64,000 bases of DNA from Streptomyces antarcticus (GTDB taxonomy: Bacteria; Actinomycetota; Actinomycetes; Streptomycetales; Streptomycetaceae): assembly GCF_026627255.1 (NCBI RefSeq), contig NZ_JAPNLM010000003.1:310001-374000 (forward strand). The letters are read 5' to 3'. The translations under genes and the position numbers were made by a program. Shown here in pieces: positions 15,639 to 24,487 of the stretch (its first letter is position 1; each line of letters starts with the position of its first letter). The notes under the pieces are model-generated. The model had not been told where the DNA came from, ran no database searches, and saw only the letters and a list, made by a program, of their open reading frames with translations.

Positions 15639-18600
15639 TCAGTTCGCGGGGTCGACCAGCAGCCGGGTCAGCTCCTCCGGAGTGAAGGAACGATGCGCCC
15701 GCCCTTCCAGGGCCTGGCTCCCCGCATCGCCCCGGCCCCCCGCGCCACTGGCGCCACCTGGGCCACCGGCACCACCGGTACTACCCGGGCCACCGGCACC
15801 GTCCCGGCTCCCGGCGCCGTCCCGGCCCTCCGCGCCGCCCGTCCCCGAACCGCCACCCGGTTCCCCGCCCACGCCTCGCACCGCCGCCAGCAGCCGGCCC
15901 GCCTGGGCCCGCCAGGGCTGGGCTCCGACCTCGCCGAACGCGGCACACGCACGCCGGAACCGCTCCGCCGCCTCCGCGGTACGGCCGCCGATCGCCTCGA
16001 CGCACCCGAGATCCGTCTCCACCCGTGCGTAAAGGAAACGGTCCGCCAGCTCATCGGTGATCTCCAGGGCCTGTTGCAGCGTCACCCCCGCCGCTGACAG
16101 CAGGCCCTGGCTCCACTGGGCCTGGCCGATCCCGCGCAGCGCGTGCGCCTCCCCGACCCGGTCGCCCTCGCCCCGGGTCAGCCGCAGCACCGCGCGGAAC
16201 GACTCCGAGGCCTCGTCGAAGTCCCCGCCGCGCAGCCGCACCTCGGCCAGCCGGTACAGGGACTGCGCTTCCGCCCGTACCGACCCGGTGCGCCGGCTCA
16301 GCGCCAACGCCCGCTCCGCCAGCGGCAGCGCGGCTCCGGCGTTGCCCCGGTCCAGCTCGATCTGGGCCTGGAAACCGAGCAGGTGCGCCTCGTTGCCCGT
16401 GTCACCCGACGCGTGGAAGCCGCCGAGGGCCGCCTCGCAGAACTCCAGGGCCCGCTCCCAGTCCCCCTGGAACCGGGCGCACATCGCCAGGTTCCGCTGC
16501 GCGAGCGCCGCGCCGCCCGTGTCCCCGGTGCTGCGCAGCAGCCGCAGGGCGGCCATGTTCCAGCCCTCCGCCTGCTCGTAACGCCGCTGGTAGATCGCCA
16601 GGGACCCCAGCAGCCGCAGCATCGTCGCCTCGCCGGGCACGTCACCGGTGCGCCGCGCCGACGCCAGGGCCTGCTCGGCGCACCGCTGCCAGTCCTCCAG
16701 GTAGTTCTTCGTCTCGAAGTGCGGTACGGCGCTCTCGGTCAGCGTCCACGCGTACTGCACCCGGTCCGTCTCCGCCGCGTGCGCCACCAGGTCCGTCACG
16801 GCGGTGCGCTCCGACTCGAACCAGTCCATCGGCGAGGCCAGCAGCTCGTCGGCGAGCTCGGGGAGGTTTCGGGGGGCGGGCGCCGCCGCCCGCCCGACCG
16901 GGAACTCCCTCCCGTCCATCCGCCGGTGCGCCTCCTCGGCCAGCCACAGCCAGGCCGCGAACGCCCGCTCCAGGGCGGCGTCGATCTCGCCCGGGGGCTC
17001 GTCCGACTCCGCCCGCTCCCGGGCGAACAGCTTCAGCAGGTCCTGGAACCGGTAGCGTGCGGCCCGCCCGGGCTCCGTCTCGGCGACCTCGAGCAGCTGC
17101 GCGTCGACCAGCTGGTCGATCAGTTCCTCCGCGTGCCACACGTCGGTGTCCAGTACGGCCGCCCCCGCCCAGGAGGCGAAGTCCGCCGTCCGCAGCAGCC
17201 CGAGCCGCCGGTACATCCGGGCCGCCTCCGGCGGCAGGTCCCGGTAGGTGAGCCGGAACCCGGCCCGGACCCCGCCCTGGCCCGGGCTCAGCACGTCGAG
17301 CCGGCGGCGCTGGTCGCGCAGCCGGTCCACGAGGTTCCGTACGCTCAGGCCGGGTTTGGCCGCCAGCCGGGCTCCGGCGATCCGCAGCGCCAGCGGAAGG
17401 CAGTCGCACAGCGCGCCCAGCTGCTCCACCGCCACCGGGTCGCTGCCGAACCGCTCGGCGCCCGCGAGCTTGGTGAGCAGGGCCGTCGCCTCGGCCGGCT
17501 CCAGCATCGGCAGCCGGATGCGCAGCGCCGTGTAGTCCCCGGTCAGGTCGCCCAGGCTCTCCCGGCTGGTCGCCAGCACCACGCTGCGGCCGCCGCCGGG
17601 GAGCAGGGGTCTGAGCTGGGGGAAGGAGCGGACGTTGTCCAGGACGATCAGCGTCTTGCGGGTGCTGAGGAGGCTGCGGAGCAGGGAGGCGCGCTCGTCG
17701 GAGTCCGCCGGGATCTGCGGAGCGCCGATCCCGAGGGCGCGCAGGAACCGGTCGAGCACGGCGGCGGGGGAGACCGGGGCGTTCTCCTCGTCGTAGCCGC
17801 GCAGGTCCGCGAAGAGCTGGCCGTCGGGGAACCGGTCGGCGACCTGGCTGGCCCAGTGGACGGCCAGCGCGGTCTTGCCCACCCCGCCGACGCCGACGAT
17901 GGTCGCCAGCGCCGGAGTGTGCGGGGTGTACGGCTCGCGCAACAGCCGGTCCAGAGCGGCCATTTCCCGCTGCCGTCCGGTGAAAGCCATCACGTCCGGG
18001 GGTAATTGGGCCGGAATGGTGTGAAGGGCGGTCGGCGCGGCGGGCTCGGCGGTCGTGGGCCGGGTCAGCTCCGGGGAGTCCCGCAGGATCAGATCGTGCA
18101 ACTGCCGCAGCCCCGGACCGGGTTCGATCCCGAGTTCCTCGATCAGCAGCCGCCGGCCGTGCAGGAACGCGTCGAGCGCCTCGGCGCGCTGCCCCGAACG
18201 GTACAAGGCCAGCATGAGGTGCTCGCGGGACTGCTCGCGCAGCGGGTGCCGTGCCACCAGCTCGGAGAGTTCGCCGGTGAGGGCCCGGTGCCGGCCCAGC
18301 TGGAGCATCAGCCCGGCCCGTTCCTCGATCAGCGCGAGCCGCATCTGTTCGAGCCGGGTCGCCTCCGCCTCGAGCCGGGAGCCCGCGGGTTCGTCCAGCG
18401 CGGCCCCCCGCCAGATGCTCAGCGCTTCCTCGAAGAGCGCGCAGGCCTCCTCGGCCCGTCCGTGCCGGGCGGCGTCGCGCCCCTGCTCGGACCGCTCCGC
18501 GAACTCCTGCACATCGACCCGGTGTTCGCCCTTGGCCAGCAGGTAGCCGGGGGGAGAGGTGATCAGCAGGTCGGACACCCCGGCCTGCTTGAACGACTTG

Positions 18601-18818
18601 CGCAGGGTCGCGACGCAGATGGCGATCTGGTTGCGGGCCGTCGCGGGGGGTGTTTCGGGCCAGACGGCATCCACAAGGGTGTCCACCGACACGACGCGGT
18701 CGGCGTTCAGTACGAGCATGGCGAGGACGGTGGCCTGGCGCCGTCCATTGATCCGCAACGGTCCCTCATCGGTCTGGACGACCAGCGGTCCCAGCACTCT
18801 GAAGACAAACCGATTCAA
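15639..18818 (-). CDS. AfsR-type SARP regulator (wHTH-BTAD-NB-ARC-TPR) with a TTA codon
   Basis: The 1059-residue protein has an OmpR-like winged helix (FRVLGPLVV to about residue 95), a BTAD domain ending LLIEELGIEPGPGLRQ, and an NB-ARC ATPase with P-loop GVGGVGKTALAVHWA and TLIVLDNVR. TPR-rich repeats occupy roughly residues 680-960 (for example AEGWNMAALRLLRSTGDTG). The last 100 residues include a Gly/Ala/Ser-rich low-complexity stretch before a helical end. Codon 272 (18003-18005) is TTA, so translation should depend on the bldA tRNA and be delayed to development. It is probably a second regulator of the adjacent peptide cluster or of the small secreted protein, but a global AfsR-like role is possible. 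Confidence 0.92.
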   Translation of the reverse strand: MNRFVFRVLGPLVVQTDEGPLRINGRRQATVLAMLVLNADRVVSVDTLVDAVWPETPPATARNQIAICVATLRKSFKQAGVSDLLITSPPGYLLAKGEHRVDVQEFAERSEQGRDAARHGRAEEACALFEEALSIWRGAALDEPAGSRLEAEATRLEQMRLALIEERAGLMLQLGRHRALTGELSELVARHPLREQSREHLMLALYRSGQRAEALDAFLHGRRLLIEELGIEPGPGLRQLHDLILRDSPELTRPTTAEPAAPTALHTIPAQLPPDVMAFTGRQREMAALDRLLREPYTPHTPALATIVGVGGVGKTALAVHWASQVADRFPDGQLFADLRGYDEENAPVSPAAVLDRFLRALGIGAPQIPADSDERASLLRSLLSTRKTLIVLDNVRSFPQLRPLLPGGGRSVVLATSRESLGDLTGDYTALRIRLPMLEPAEATALLTKLAGAERFGSDPVAVEQLGALCDCLPLALRIAGARLAAKPGLSVRNLVDRLRDQRRRLDVLSPGQGGVRAGFRLTYRDLPPEAARMYRRLGLLRTADFASWAGAAVLDTDVWHAEELIDQLVDAQLLEVAETEPGRAARYRFQDLLKLFARERAESDEPPGEIDAALERAFAAWLWLAEEAHRRMDGREFPVGRAAAPAPRNLPELADELLASPMDWFESERTAVTDLVAHAAETDRVQYAWTLTESAVPHFETKNYLEDWQRCAEQALASARRTGDVPGEATMLRLLGSLAIYQRRYEQAEGWNMAALRLLRSTGDTGGAALAQRNLAMCARFQGDWERALEFCEAALGGFHASGDTGNEAHLLGFQAQIELDRGNAGAALPLAERALALSRRTGSVRAEAQSLYRLAEVRLRGGDFDEASESFRAVLRLTRGEGDRVGEAHALRGIGQAQWSQGLLSAAGVTLQQALEITDELADRFLYARVETDLGCVEAIGGRTAEAAERFRRACAAFGEVGAQPWRAQAGRLLAAVRGVGGEPGGGSGTGGAEGRDGAGSRDGAGGPGSTGGAGGPGGASGAGGRGDAGSQALEGRAHRSFTPEELTRLLVDPAN

Positions 18819-18887
18819 AACGTCCCCCGGCAGTGAAGCCCCCGCTTCAGGCCGGAACGCTACCGCAAGGAGGAATCCCCAGTGCAG

Positions 18888-19424
18888 TCAACAGTTGGGA
18901 AAAACAGGGGTGTTTTCCGGTCGACTCTTCCGGCGCCCGGACCTCGCCTCCGGACGGGGTGCCTCCGCGGCGGGGAGCGAGGACAGCGTGTCCGACAGGC
19001 CCCGCAGCACCTCGGAGAAACGGCGCGTCTCCTCCGCGCCGCCGAGCCGCTCGGACAGCTGCCGGGTCAGTTCGGCGAGGCAGGAATCGACCTCCCGCAT
19101 CGCCGCCAGGCCCTGTTCGGTGGCGGCGAGCAGCTTGGCGCGCCGGTGGGCCGGATTGTCCGAGTAGGCCGCCAGACCCTGTGCCACCAGCAGGTCCGCT
19201 ATGCGCTGGACGCTCTGCCGGGACGTCCCCACCCGCCGGGCCACATCCGACACCGAGAGCTGTTCGGCCGCGACCGAGCTGAGTATCTGCCAGCGCGCGG
19301 CGCTGAGTCCGCTGGGGAGCGCGAGCCGGTCGAGCGCCGCGGTGAAGCGTCCGTTCAGCCGGAACACCGCCACCGCGGCACGGCTGAACGCCTCCGCCGC
19401 TCCTGATTCCCCCGAGCGCGTCAC
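18888..19424 (-). CDS. MarR family transcriptional regulator
   Basis: I chose GTG at 19424 because GGAGGGGG lies just upstream in the message and the product then starts where MarR proteins do. Codons further upstream encode low-complexity non-homologous sequence. The 178-residue protein has the MarR winged helix: LSAARWQILSSVA, LSVSDVARRVGTSRQSVQRIADLLVAQG, then the wing YSDNPAHRRAKLLAATEQG and a C-terminal dimerisation helix with LAELTRQLSERLGG. MarR proteins are dimeric repressors released by small ligands. No obvious target gene is coupled to it. A palindrome in its own promoter suggests autoregulation. It lies between the NRPS regulators and the SapB locus. Confidence 0.88.
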   Translation of the reverse strand: MTRSGESGAAEAFSRAAVAVFRLNGRFTAALDRLALPSGLSAARWQILSSVAAEQLSVSDVARRVGTSRQSVQRIADLLVAQGLAAYSDNPAHRRAKLLAATEQGLAAMREVDSCLAELTRQLSERLGGAEETRRFSEVLRGLSDTLSSLPAAEAPRPEARSGRRKSRPENTPVFPNC

Positions 19425-19786
19425 CTTTGGTCCCCCTCCGTAGGTCTTGCGGGCGCTGCACGATAACAGCGCGTGGTCAGGCGGACGAGAGCCGTGCCGC
19501 GGCTTCGTCCGGCACGGCGAGGCGGCGTCATGATGGCTCGAAATGAGCGCGTCGAGGGGCATGAGCGCGCCATTTGCGCGCAGGTGTGCCCCCGATGGGA
19601 AGGGGCGCGCCCGCGCCGGGGTGATCGTGGAGCACCGCGTGGGCACGGCGGCGCACGGCTGCATTCGAGGGGCGCCCCATTCCGGCCACGCGCCCCCGCA
19701 CGCCCCCCGCGGCCACGTTCCGTCCGCCCGGTACCGGGGCAGCCGGTTGATGCCGCTCAGGAGTCAGTCCCCAAGGAGAGTCAGTG
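19425..19786. other. 362-bp divergent intergenic region, marR / ramR
   Basis: Apart from the palindrome at 19453-19472 and the ramR Shine-Dalgarno AAGGAG at 19773-19778, I see no gene or strong structure. Open frames here are GC-rich shadows without ribosome sites. The promoters of both flanking genes should lie here. Confidence 0.6.
19453..19472. promoter_or_regulatory. Candidate MarR operator palindrome
   Basis: GCGCTG and CAGCGC form a perfect 6-8-6 inverted repeat around an AT-rich spacer (CACGATAA). It lies 29 bp upstream of the marR start, where an autoregulatory repressor would bind. The 8-bp AT spacer read in reverse contains a -10-like TTATCG. Confidence 0.45.
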
Positions 19787-20395
19787 ATGACGAAAGTGCT
19801 CGTCCTGCACAGTGTCAGTCTCGTCGGGTCCGCCCTCGCCGCCCTGCTGAGATCCGAAGGGGACTTCGACGTCACGTCGACGGGGTGGCATACGGCGGCA
19901 CGGCGCGCGGAGACCTTATGTCCGGACGTGACGGTCGTCGACGTCGACTGTCCGGGGGCGACGGCCGTCCTGGCGGGTGACGGCCGCTCCCGTCGCCGCG
20001 TACTGGCCCCGCCCACCCCGCTCCTCGTGCTGGCCACGGCCGGTACCCCGGGCACGCTCGGCCGGGCCTTCCAGGCCGAGGCCCGCGGATACGTGGACAA
20101 GGACGGCTCCCCCGGCCGGCTCGTCCGCGCCGTGCGCAAGCTCGCCGCGGGCGAGCGCTTCATCGACGCGTCCCTGGCCTCCGCGTTCATGGAGGCCGAC
20201 CCCGTGCCGCTCAGTGCCCGCGAGCTGAGCGTGCTGGCCCGCGCCGCCGAGGGCGACTCGGTCGCCGAGATCGCCCGCGCCCTGCACCTGGCCAGCGGAA
20301 CGGTGCGCAACTACATGGCCGCCGTGACCCGCAAGACCGGCGCCCGCAACCGCATAGACGCCATACGGATATCCCGCAGGAAGGGCTGGGTGTAG
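19787..20395 (+). CDS. ramR: RamR: orphan NarL/LuxR-type response regulator of the SapB operon
   Basis: AAGGAG lies 8 bases before ATG 19787 (an in-frame GTG at 19784 is the alternative). The 202-residue product has a receiver-like N domain and a C-terminal LuxR helix-turn-helix (LSARELSVLARAAEGDSVAEIARAL, then GTVRNYMAAVTRKTGARNR). The receiver is degenerate. The usual acidic pair after the first strand is His-Ser (VLVLHS), while the phospho-acceptor-like Asp (VVDVDCPG) and the Lys (YVDKD) remain. There is no partner kinase nearby. RamR activates ramCSAB for aerial growth. Codon 44 (19916-19918) is TTA, so bldA control is expected. The gene converges on ramB with about 100 bp between. Confidence 0.9.
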   Translation: MTKVLVLHSVSLVGSALAALLRSEGDFDVTSTGWHTAARRAETLCPDVTVVDVDCPGATAVLAGDGRSRRRVLAPPTPLLVLATAGTPGTLGRAFQAEARGYVDKDGSPGRLVRAVRKLAAGERFIDASLASAFMEADPVPLSARELSVLARAAEGDSVAEIARALHLASGTVRNYMAAVTRKTGARNRIDAIRISRRKGWV

Positions 20396-20496
20396 ACCCC
20401 GCGCCCGGCGCACGCGGGCGGTCCGGCCCCACGAGACCCGACAGACCCCGCCCCGGCGCACGCCACCCGCTCCGTGCCGGCGTGATCCGGCCGTCT

Positions 20497-22353
20497 TCAG
20501 CCCGGCGCGACCCCGCCGTCCGCGCCCCACATCCCGACGAGATCCCGGTACAGGGGCGACCTGGCCGGGAGTTCCGCATGCGTGCCGCACACCGCCCGGG
20601 TCCCGTCGAGTACGAGGACCCGGTCGGCCCGTACCGCCGACGAGATCCGGTGGGCCACCACGACCAGGGTGCCGGGGCGGGCCGCGAGCGCCCGCTCGGC
20701 CCGTTCCTCGGTCCGCGGGTCGAGGTGGCACGTGGCCTCGTCGAGCAGGAGCAGCGGGGCGGGGGAGAGGTGGGCGGCGGTCAGGGCCAGCAGCTGCCGC
20801 TCGCCCTGGGAGAGCGCGCCGGGGTCGACGACCGCGTCGGGGCCGCCGAGCCGCTCCAGCAGTTCCGCCGTCCCCAGCGCGTCCGCGGCCCGCCGCAGCC
20901 GGGCCTGCGGCACGGCGTCCGGCTCGGGACACAGGTGGGTCAGGTTCTCGCGGACCGTGCCGGTGAACACGTACGCCTGCTGCGGCAGGAGCGTCCGCCG
21001 CGGGTCCGGGGGGCCGCCCGGCCGCCGCCGCGCGGGTGCACCGGCCACCAGCACCGTGCCCCGGTCGGGGGTGAGCATCCCGGCGAGCAGGGCGGTCAGC
21101 GTGGACTTGCCGATGCCGCTCGGCCCGACTACCGCGAGGTGCTCGCCGGGACGCAGGGTCAGGTCGAGCGCGTCCAGTACGGGATGCGCGTGCGGCCCGT
21201 ACGCGAAGGTCACCCCCCGCAGTTCCGCGGCCGGCACGCCCGGCCGCACGGGACCGGGGGTGGGGCCGGCGGCGGGGCCGCGGGCGTGGGCGTTGCCCGT
21301 GCCGGGGGCCGCCTTCGCCGACGCGGGCCGGGATGCCGTCGGTGGCGGCGTCGGTTGCGGTTGCGGTGGCGTCGGCAGGGGGGCGGCAGGCGGCGGGCAG
21401 AACCGCTCCAGCACCACCACCAGCCGGGTCCCGGCGGAACCGAGCGCGGCCATCAGGGTGTTGAGCGCGGGCAGCAGCGACTGCACCAGATAGGTCAGCG
21501 CGCCGGCGAGGGTCCCGGCGGTGACGCCCCGGCCGAGCAGCCAGGGCGTGGCCGCCAGCAGGGCGACGACGGGCGCCCGCCCCGCGCAGCCGAGGGCCAG
21601 CGTGCGGACGGCCCCCCAGCGGGCGAGCCGACCGGTGAGCTTCGCCTGGGCGGCGATCAGCGGCTCCACCCCGGCGGCCGCCGCCCGGCCGGCTCCGCAG
21701 GCCACCACGTCGCGCAGTCCCGCGGCCAGTTCGCCCACCCGCGCGGCGAGGGCCTCGTCGGTGTCCAGGGCCGCGCGCTGCACGGCCGCCATGGGACGCA
21801 GCGTGGCGAGGAACGCCGCAAGCCCCAGCAGCAGCGGGGGGATCACGACCAGCAGCAGGACGGGCGCGAGCGCGGCCATGCCGGCCAGTGCGCCCGCGGT
21901 GGTGAACAGGAACGAACGGGCCGTCAGCACCAGCCCGGCGAAGGAGTCGCGCGCCATCTCGGTCTGCTGTGTCAGCCGGGACACCGCGCTCGCGTCGGCG
22001 GCGCGGGCCGGATCGCCCACCGCCCGGTCCAGGGCGTGGCGCACGGCCCGGCGCACCAGCCCGTCCCGCAGCGGTTCGACGAGGTCCGCGAGCCCGGCGA
22101 ACACCCCGCGCAGCGCGAGCCCGCCGAGGAGCGCGCCCGCCCCGGCGACGCCGAGCCAGGCGAGCCCGGTTCCGGTCCGCCCCGCCAGGAAGCCGTCGTC
22201 GAGCGCACGGGCCACGCCGTATCCGCCGAGGAAGGTGTGCGCGGACTCCAGCAGCGACCAGAGCGCGAGCGTGCCGAGCGTGCGGGTGCGGCCGCGCAGG
22301 AACCGGCGGGCCTCCGGGGCCACCCGTCCCCAGGATCCCTCGCCGCCGCTCAT
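20497..22353 (-). CDS. ramB: RamB-like ABC exporter half-transporter (permease-ATPase)
   Basis: This 618-residue fused ABC exporter starts at an ATG that overlaps the ramA stop (ATGA). The N-terminal half is a six-helix type I exporter domain. The C-terminal ATPase has Walker A GPSGIGKST, signature LSQGERQLLAL and Walker B LLLLDEATCHLD, with the catalytic Glu intact. A Pro/Ala-rich linker (TPPQPQPTPPPTA) separates the two halves. With RamA it should form a heterodimeric exporter for the SapB peptide; in the ram system these transporters are the assigned exporters. It is the last gene of the operon and converges on ramR. Confidence 0.9.
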   Translation of the reverse strand: MSGGEGSWGRVAPEARRFLRGRTRTLGTLALWSLLESAHTFLGGYGVARALDDGFLAGRTGTGLAWLGVAGAGALLGGLALRGVFAGLADLVEPLRDGLVRRAVRHALDRAVGDPARAADASAVSRLTQQTEMARDSFAGLVLTARSFLFTTAGALAGMAALAPVLLLVVIPPLLLGLAAFLATLRPMAAVQRAALDTDEALAARVGELAAGLRDVVACGAGRAAAAGVEPLIAAQAKLTGRLARWGAVRTLALGCAGRAPVVALLAATPWLLGRGVTAGTLAGALTYLVQSLLPALNTLMAALGSAGTRLVVVLERFCPPPAAPLPTPPQPQPTPPPTASRPASAKAAPGTGNAHARGPAAGPTPGPVRPGVPAAELRGVTFAYGPHAHPVLDALDLTLRPGEHLAVVGPSGIGKSTLTALLAGMLTPDRGTVLVAGAPARRRPGGPPDPRRTLLPQQAYVFTGTVRENLTHLCPEPDAVPQARLRRAADALGTAELLERLGGPDAVVDPGALSQGERQLLALTAAHLSPAPLLLLDEATCHLDPRTEERAERALAARPGTLVVVAHRISSAVRADRVLVLDGTRAVCGTHAELPARSPLYRDLVGMWGADGGVAPG

Positions 22354-24263
22354 ACGGCGGGCTCCCCGACGGCGGGCTCTCCGACGGCGGGCTCTCCGAC
22401 GGCGGGCCGCGGCCCGGTCCCCGGCCCGGCTCCCGGAGCACCCTCCGTCTTCCGTACGGACGGCCCGGCCGAAGCCGACGGTTCACCCGCCGCGCCGGTT
22501 TCGGCTCCGGCCTCCGGGCCCGCCGCCGTCTCCGTGCCGGCCGGGGCGGCGAACACCGCCCGGTACGCCGGGTCCCGCCACAGCGCGGCGTGGCCGCCCG
22601 TGCCCCTGACCCGGCCGTCCTCCAGCCAGACCACCAGATCGGCCCGGGCCGCCGAGGAGATCCGGTGGGCCACCACGATCCGGGTGCCCGGCCGGACCGC
22701 GTGCGCCAGCGCCCGCTCGACCTCGCGCGCGGTGACGGTGTCGAGGCCGGACGTGGCGTCGTCGAGCACGAGCAGCCGGCCCGCGTTCAGGAACGCCCGT
22801 GCCAGACCGAGGCGTTGGAACTCGCCGCCCGACAGCGGGGCGTCTGCCAGCGGGGTGTCGTAGCCGTCGGGCAGGCGCCTGACGAACGGCTCGGCTCCGG
22901 CCGCCCGGACCGCGGCCCCGACCGCGCCGGGCGCCGGCGGCGGCTCCGCGCCGAAGGACACCGCGCCGGTGACGGTCCCGCCCAGCAGGGCCGGCCGGTC
23001 GAAGGCGTGGCCCACCGCCGCCCGCAGCGCCCGCGCCGACAGCAGCGCCAGCGGGACCCCGTCGAGGAGCACCTCGCCGGCGTCGGGGTCGGTGAGGCGC
23101 CCGGCCACGGCGGCGAGCAGGGTCTTGCCCGCTCCGGACCGGCCCACGACGGCGACGGTGGCGCCGCCGGGAACCAGCAGGCTGACGTCGTCCAGGACCG
23201 CCTTCCCGGCGCGCACCACCCGTACGCCGCGCAGCTCCAGGGTGCCCGGCCCGTCCTCGGGCAACTCGGCCGTACCGTAGGTCAGTTCGGGGAGGACGAA
23301 GAGGGCGGCGGTACGCCGGGCCGCGGCCCGGCCGCGCACCACGGCCGCCAGCCGCCCGGTGACGGCGCCGACCCCGGCCGCCAGGCCCGCGTACCGTACG
23401 GCGGCGAGCAGCGCGCCGACTCCCAGGGCTCCGGCCGCCAGGCGCATGCCGCCCACGGCGAGGACCGCGTACAGCAGCAGCGGCATCAGGGCCGAGGTCC
23501 GGGCGGTCGTGCCGCCGTAGACCCGCCACATCTGCCGCCCCTCGACGCCGAGTTCGGGCAGTCCTGCCAGGATCCGGGCGCGTTCCCGGCCCACGGTCCC
23601 GGCGGCGGCGATGGTCCGGGCCCCGGCGAGTGCCTCGACGAGCCGGCCCGCCATGACGAGCTGCACCCGCTGGTAGCGGGAGACGCTGGCGGCCGAGTCC
23701 CGGGCGAAGGCGCGCAGCAGGACGACCAGCAGCGGGATGCCGACGACGAAGGCGAGCGCCGTCCACACGTCGATGAGGAAGAGGGCCACGAGCCCGCCGA
23801 CCGGCGGCAGGAGCGAGGCGACCGCGCCGGCCGCGGCGGCCGGCGCGGTGCCCGCCTCGGTGGCGTGGGCGGTCAGCCGCGCGGCGAGCTCCCCGGGCGC
23901 GTACCGCTGCGCGTGGTGCGGGGAGGTCCCCAGCAGCCGGGCCAGCCCGAGTCGCCGCAGCCAGGCAGTGGAACGGCCGTCCACCTGCCCGGTCAGCAGG
24001 GTCGTCAGGGCGTCCAGCAGGACTTCGGCGAGGACGATCGCGGCGCACCACAGGGTCCACGTGGGGCCGGCCGGGTCACGCCGCAGCAGCAGGTCGAGGG
24101 TGTGGCCGAGGACGGCCGGTTCGGCGAGGGCCGCCAAGGCGGCGGCGACCGAGCACGCGCCGACGGCCGCGGTCCGCCCCGCGGTGTGCCGGGCGGCGGC
24201 CACCAGGGCCCGGTCACCGCTGTGCGCGAGCGCCGCCTCGCCGGTGGGATCGGGCGGGGTCAT
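22350..24263 (-). CDS. ramA: RamA-like ABC exporter half-transporter (permease-ATPase)
   Basis: This 637-residue type I exporter half has a membrane domain at about residues 20-310 and an ATPase with Walker A GRSGAGKT and signature LSGGEFQRLGLARAF. Walker B reads LLVLDDATSGLD, so the position of the catalytic Glu is Asp. That is typical of the degenerate site in heterodimeric ABC exporters, while the RamB partner keeps Glu. The far C-terminus is a low-complexity tail with GEPAV repeated, encoded by a 15-bp tandem repeat just before the overlap with ramB. ATG 24263 has a GGAG 9 bases upstream. The gene is separated from ramS by a 224-bp leader containing a hairpin and repeats. Confidence 0.9.
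   Translation of the reverse strand: MTPPDPTGEAALAHSGDRALVAAARHTAGRTAAVGACSVAAALAALAEPAVLGHTLDLLLRRDPAGPTWTLWCAAIVLAEVLLDALTTLLTGQVDGRSTAWLRRLGLARLLGTSPHHAQRYAPGELAARLTAHATEAGTAPAAAAGAVASLLPPVGGLVALFLIDVWTALAFVVGIPLLVVLLRAFARDSAASVSRYQRVQLVMAGRLVEALAGARTIAAAGTVGRERARILAGLPELGVEGRQMWRVYGGTTARTSALMPLLLYAVLAVGGMRLAAGALGVGALLAAVRYAGLAAGVGAVTGRLAAVVRGRAAARRTAALFVLPELTYGTAELPEDGPGTLELRGVRVVRAGKAVLDDVSLLVPGGATVAVVGRSGAGKTLLAAVAGRLTDPDAGEVLLDGVPLALLSARALRAAVGHAFDRPALLGGTVTGAVSFGAEPPPAPGAVGAAVRAAGAEPFVRRLPDGYDTPLADAPLSGGEFQRLGLARAFLNAGRLLVLDDATSGLDTVTAREVERALAHAVRPGTRIVVAHRISSAARADLVVWLEDGRVRGTGGHAALWRDPAYRAVFAAPAGTETAAGPEAGAETGAAGEPSASAGPSVRKTEGAPGAGPGTGPRPAVGEPAVGEPAVGEPAV
22354..22407. repeat. 15-bp tandem repeat at the ramA 3' end
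   Basis: About 3.6 copies of a 15-bp unit (ACGGCGGGCTCTCCG with one variant base) encode the repeated GEPAV tail of RamA in frame. The unit length keeps the reading frame, so copy-number change would only alter tail length. Confidence 0.85.
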
Positions 24264-24393
24264 CGGCGGATGCTCCAGACGTGTGGTGCGGACATCGGGC
24301 GCGGACGGGAGGGGCGGACACCGGCACCGGACGGCGGGCGCCCGACACAGGTGCGGAACGTGCTGCGGGACGGAGCGTGCGGAGGTGATGCGC

Positions 24394-24447
24394 GATGTGC
24401 TGTGCGGGATGTGCTGTGCGGAATGTGGTGTGCGGAATGTGGTGCGG
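24394..24447. repeat. 14-bp tandem repeat in the ramS-ramA intergenic leader
   Basis: Two identical GATGTGCTGTGCGG units (24394-24407, 24408-24421) are followed by AATGTGGTGTGCGG (24422-24435) and a shortened AATGTGGTGCGG (24436-24447). They directly abut the hairpin downstream of ramS. In the message they lie between the hairpin and the ramA start. Confidence 0.85.
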
Positions 24448-24473
24448 GCCCGGGCGGCGAACCGCCCGGGCCC
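24446..24473 (-). terminator. Strong hairpin between ramS and ramA (likely partial terminator)
   Basis: A perfect 12-bp GC stem (24446-24457 with 24462-24473) closed by a CGAA loop starts 14 bases after the ramS stop. It has no U-run. Inside an operon, directly after the precursor peptide gene, it probably terminates or stabilises part of the message so that ramCS transcripts exceed ramAB transcripts (inference). Confidence 0.7.
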
Positions 24474-24487
24474 GGGTAGGACCTGTG

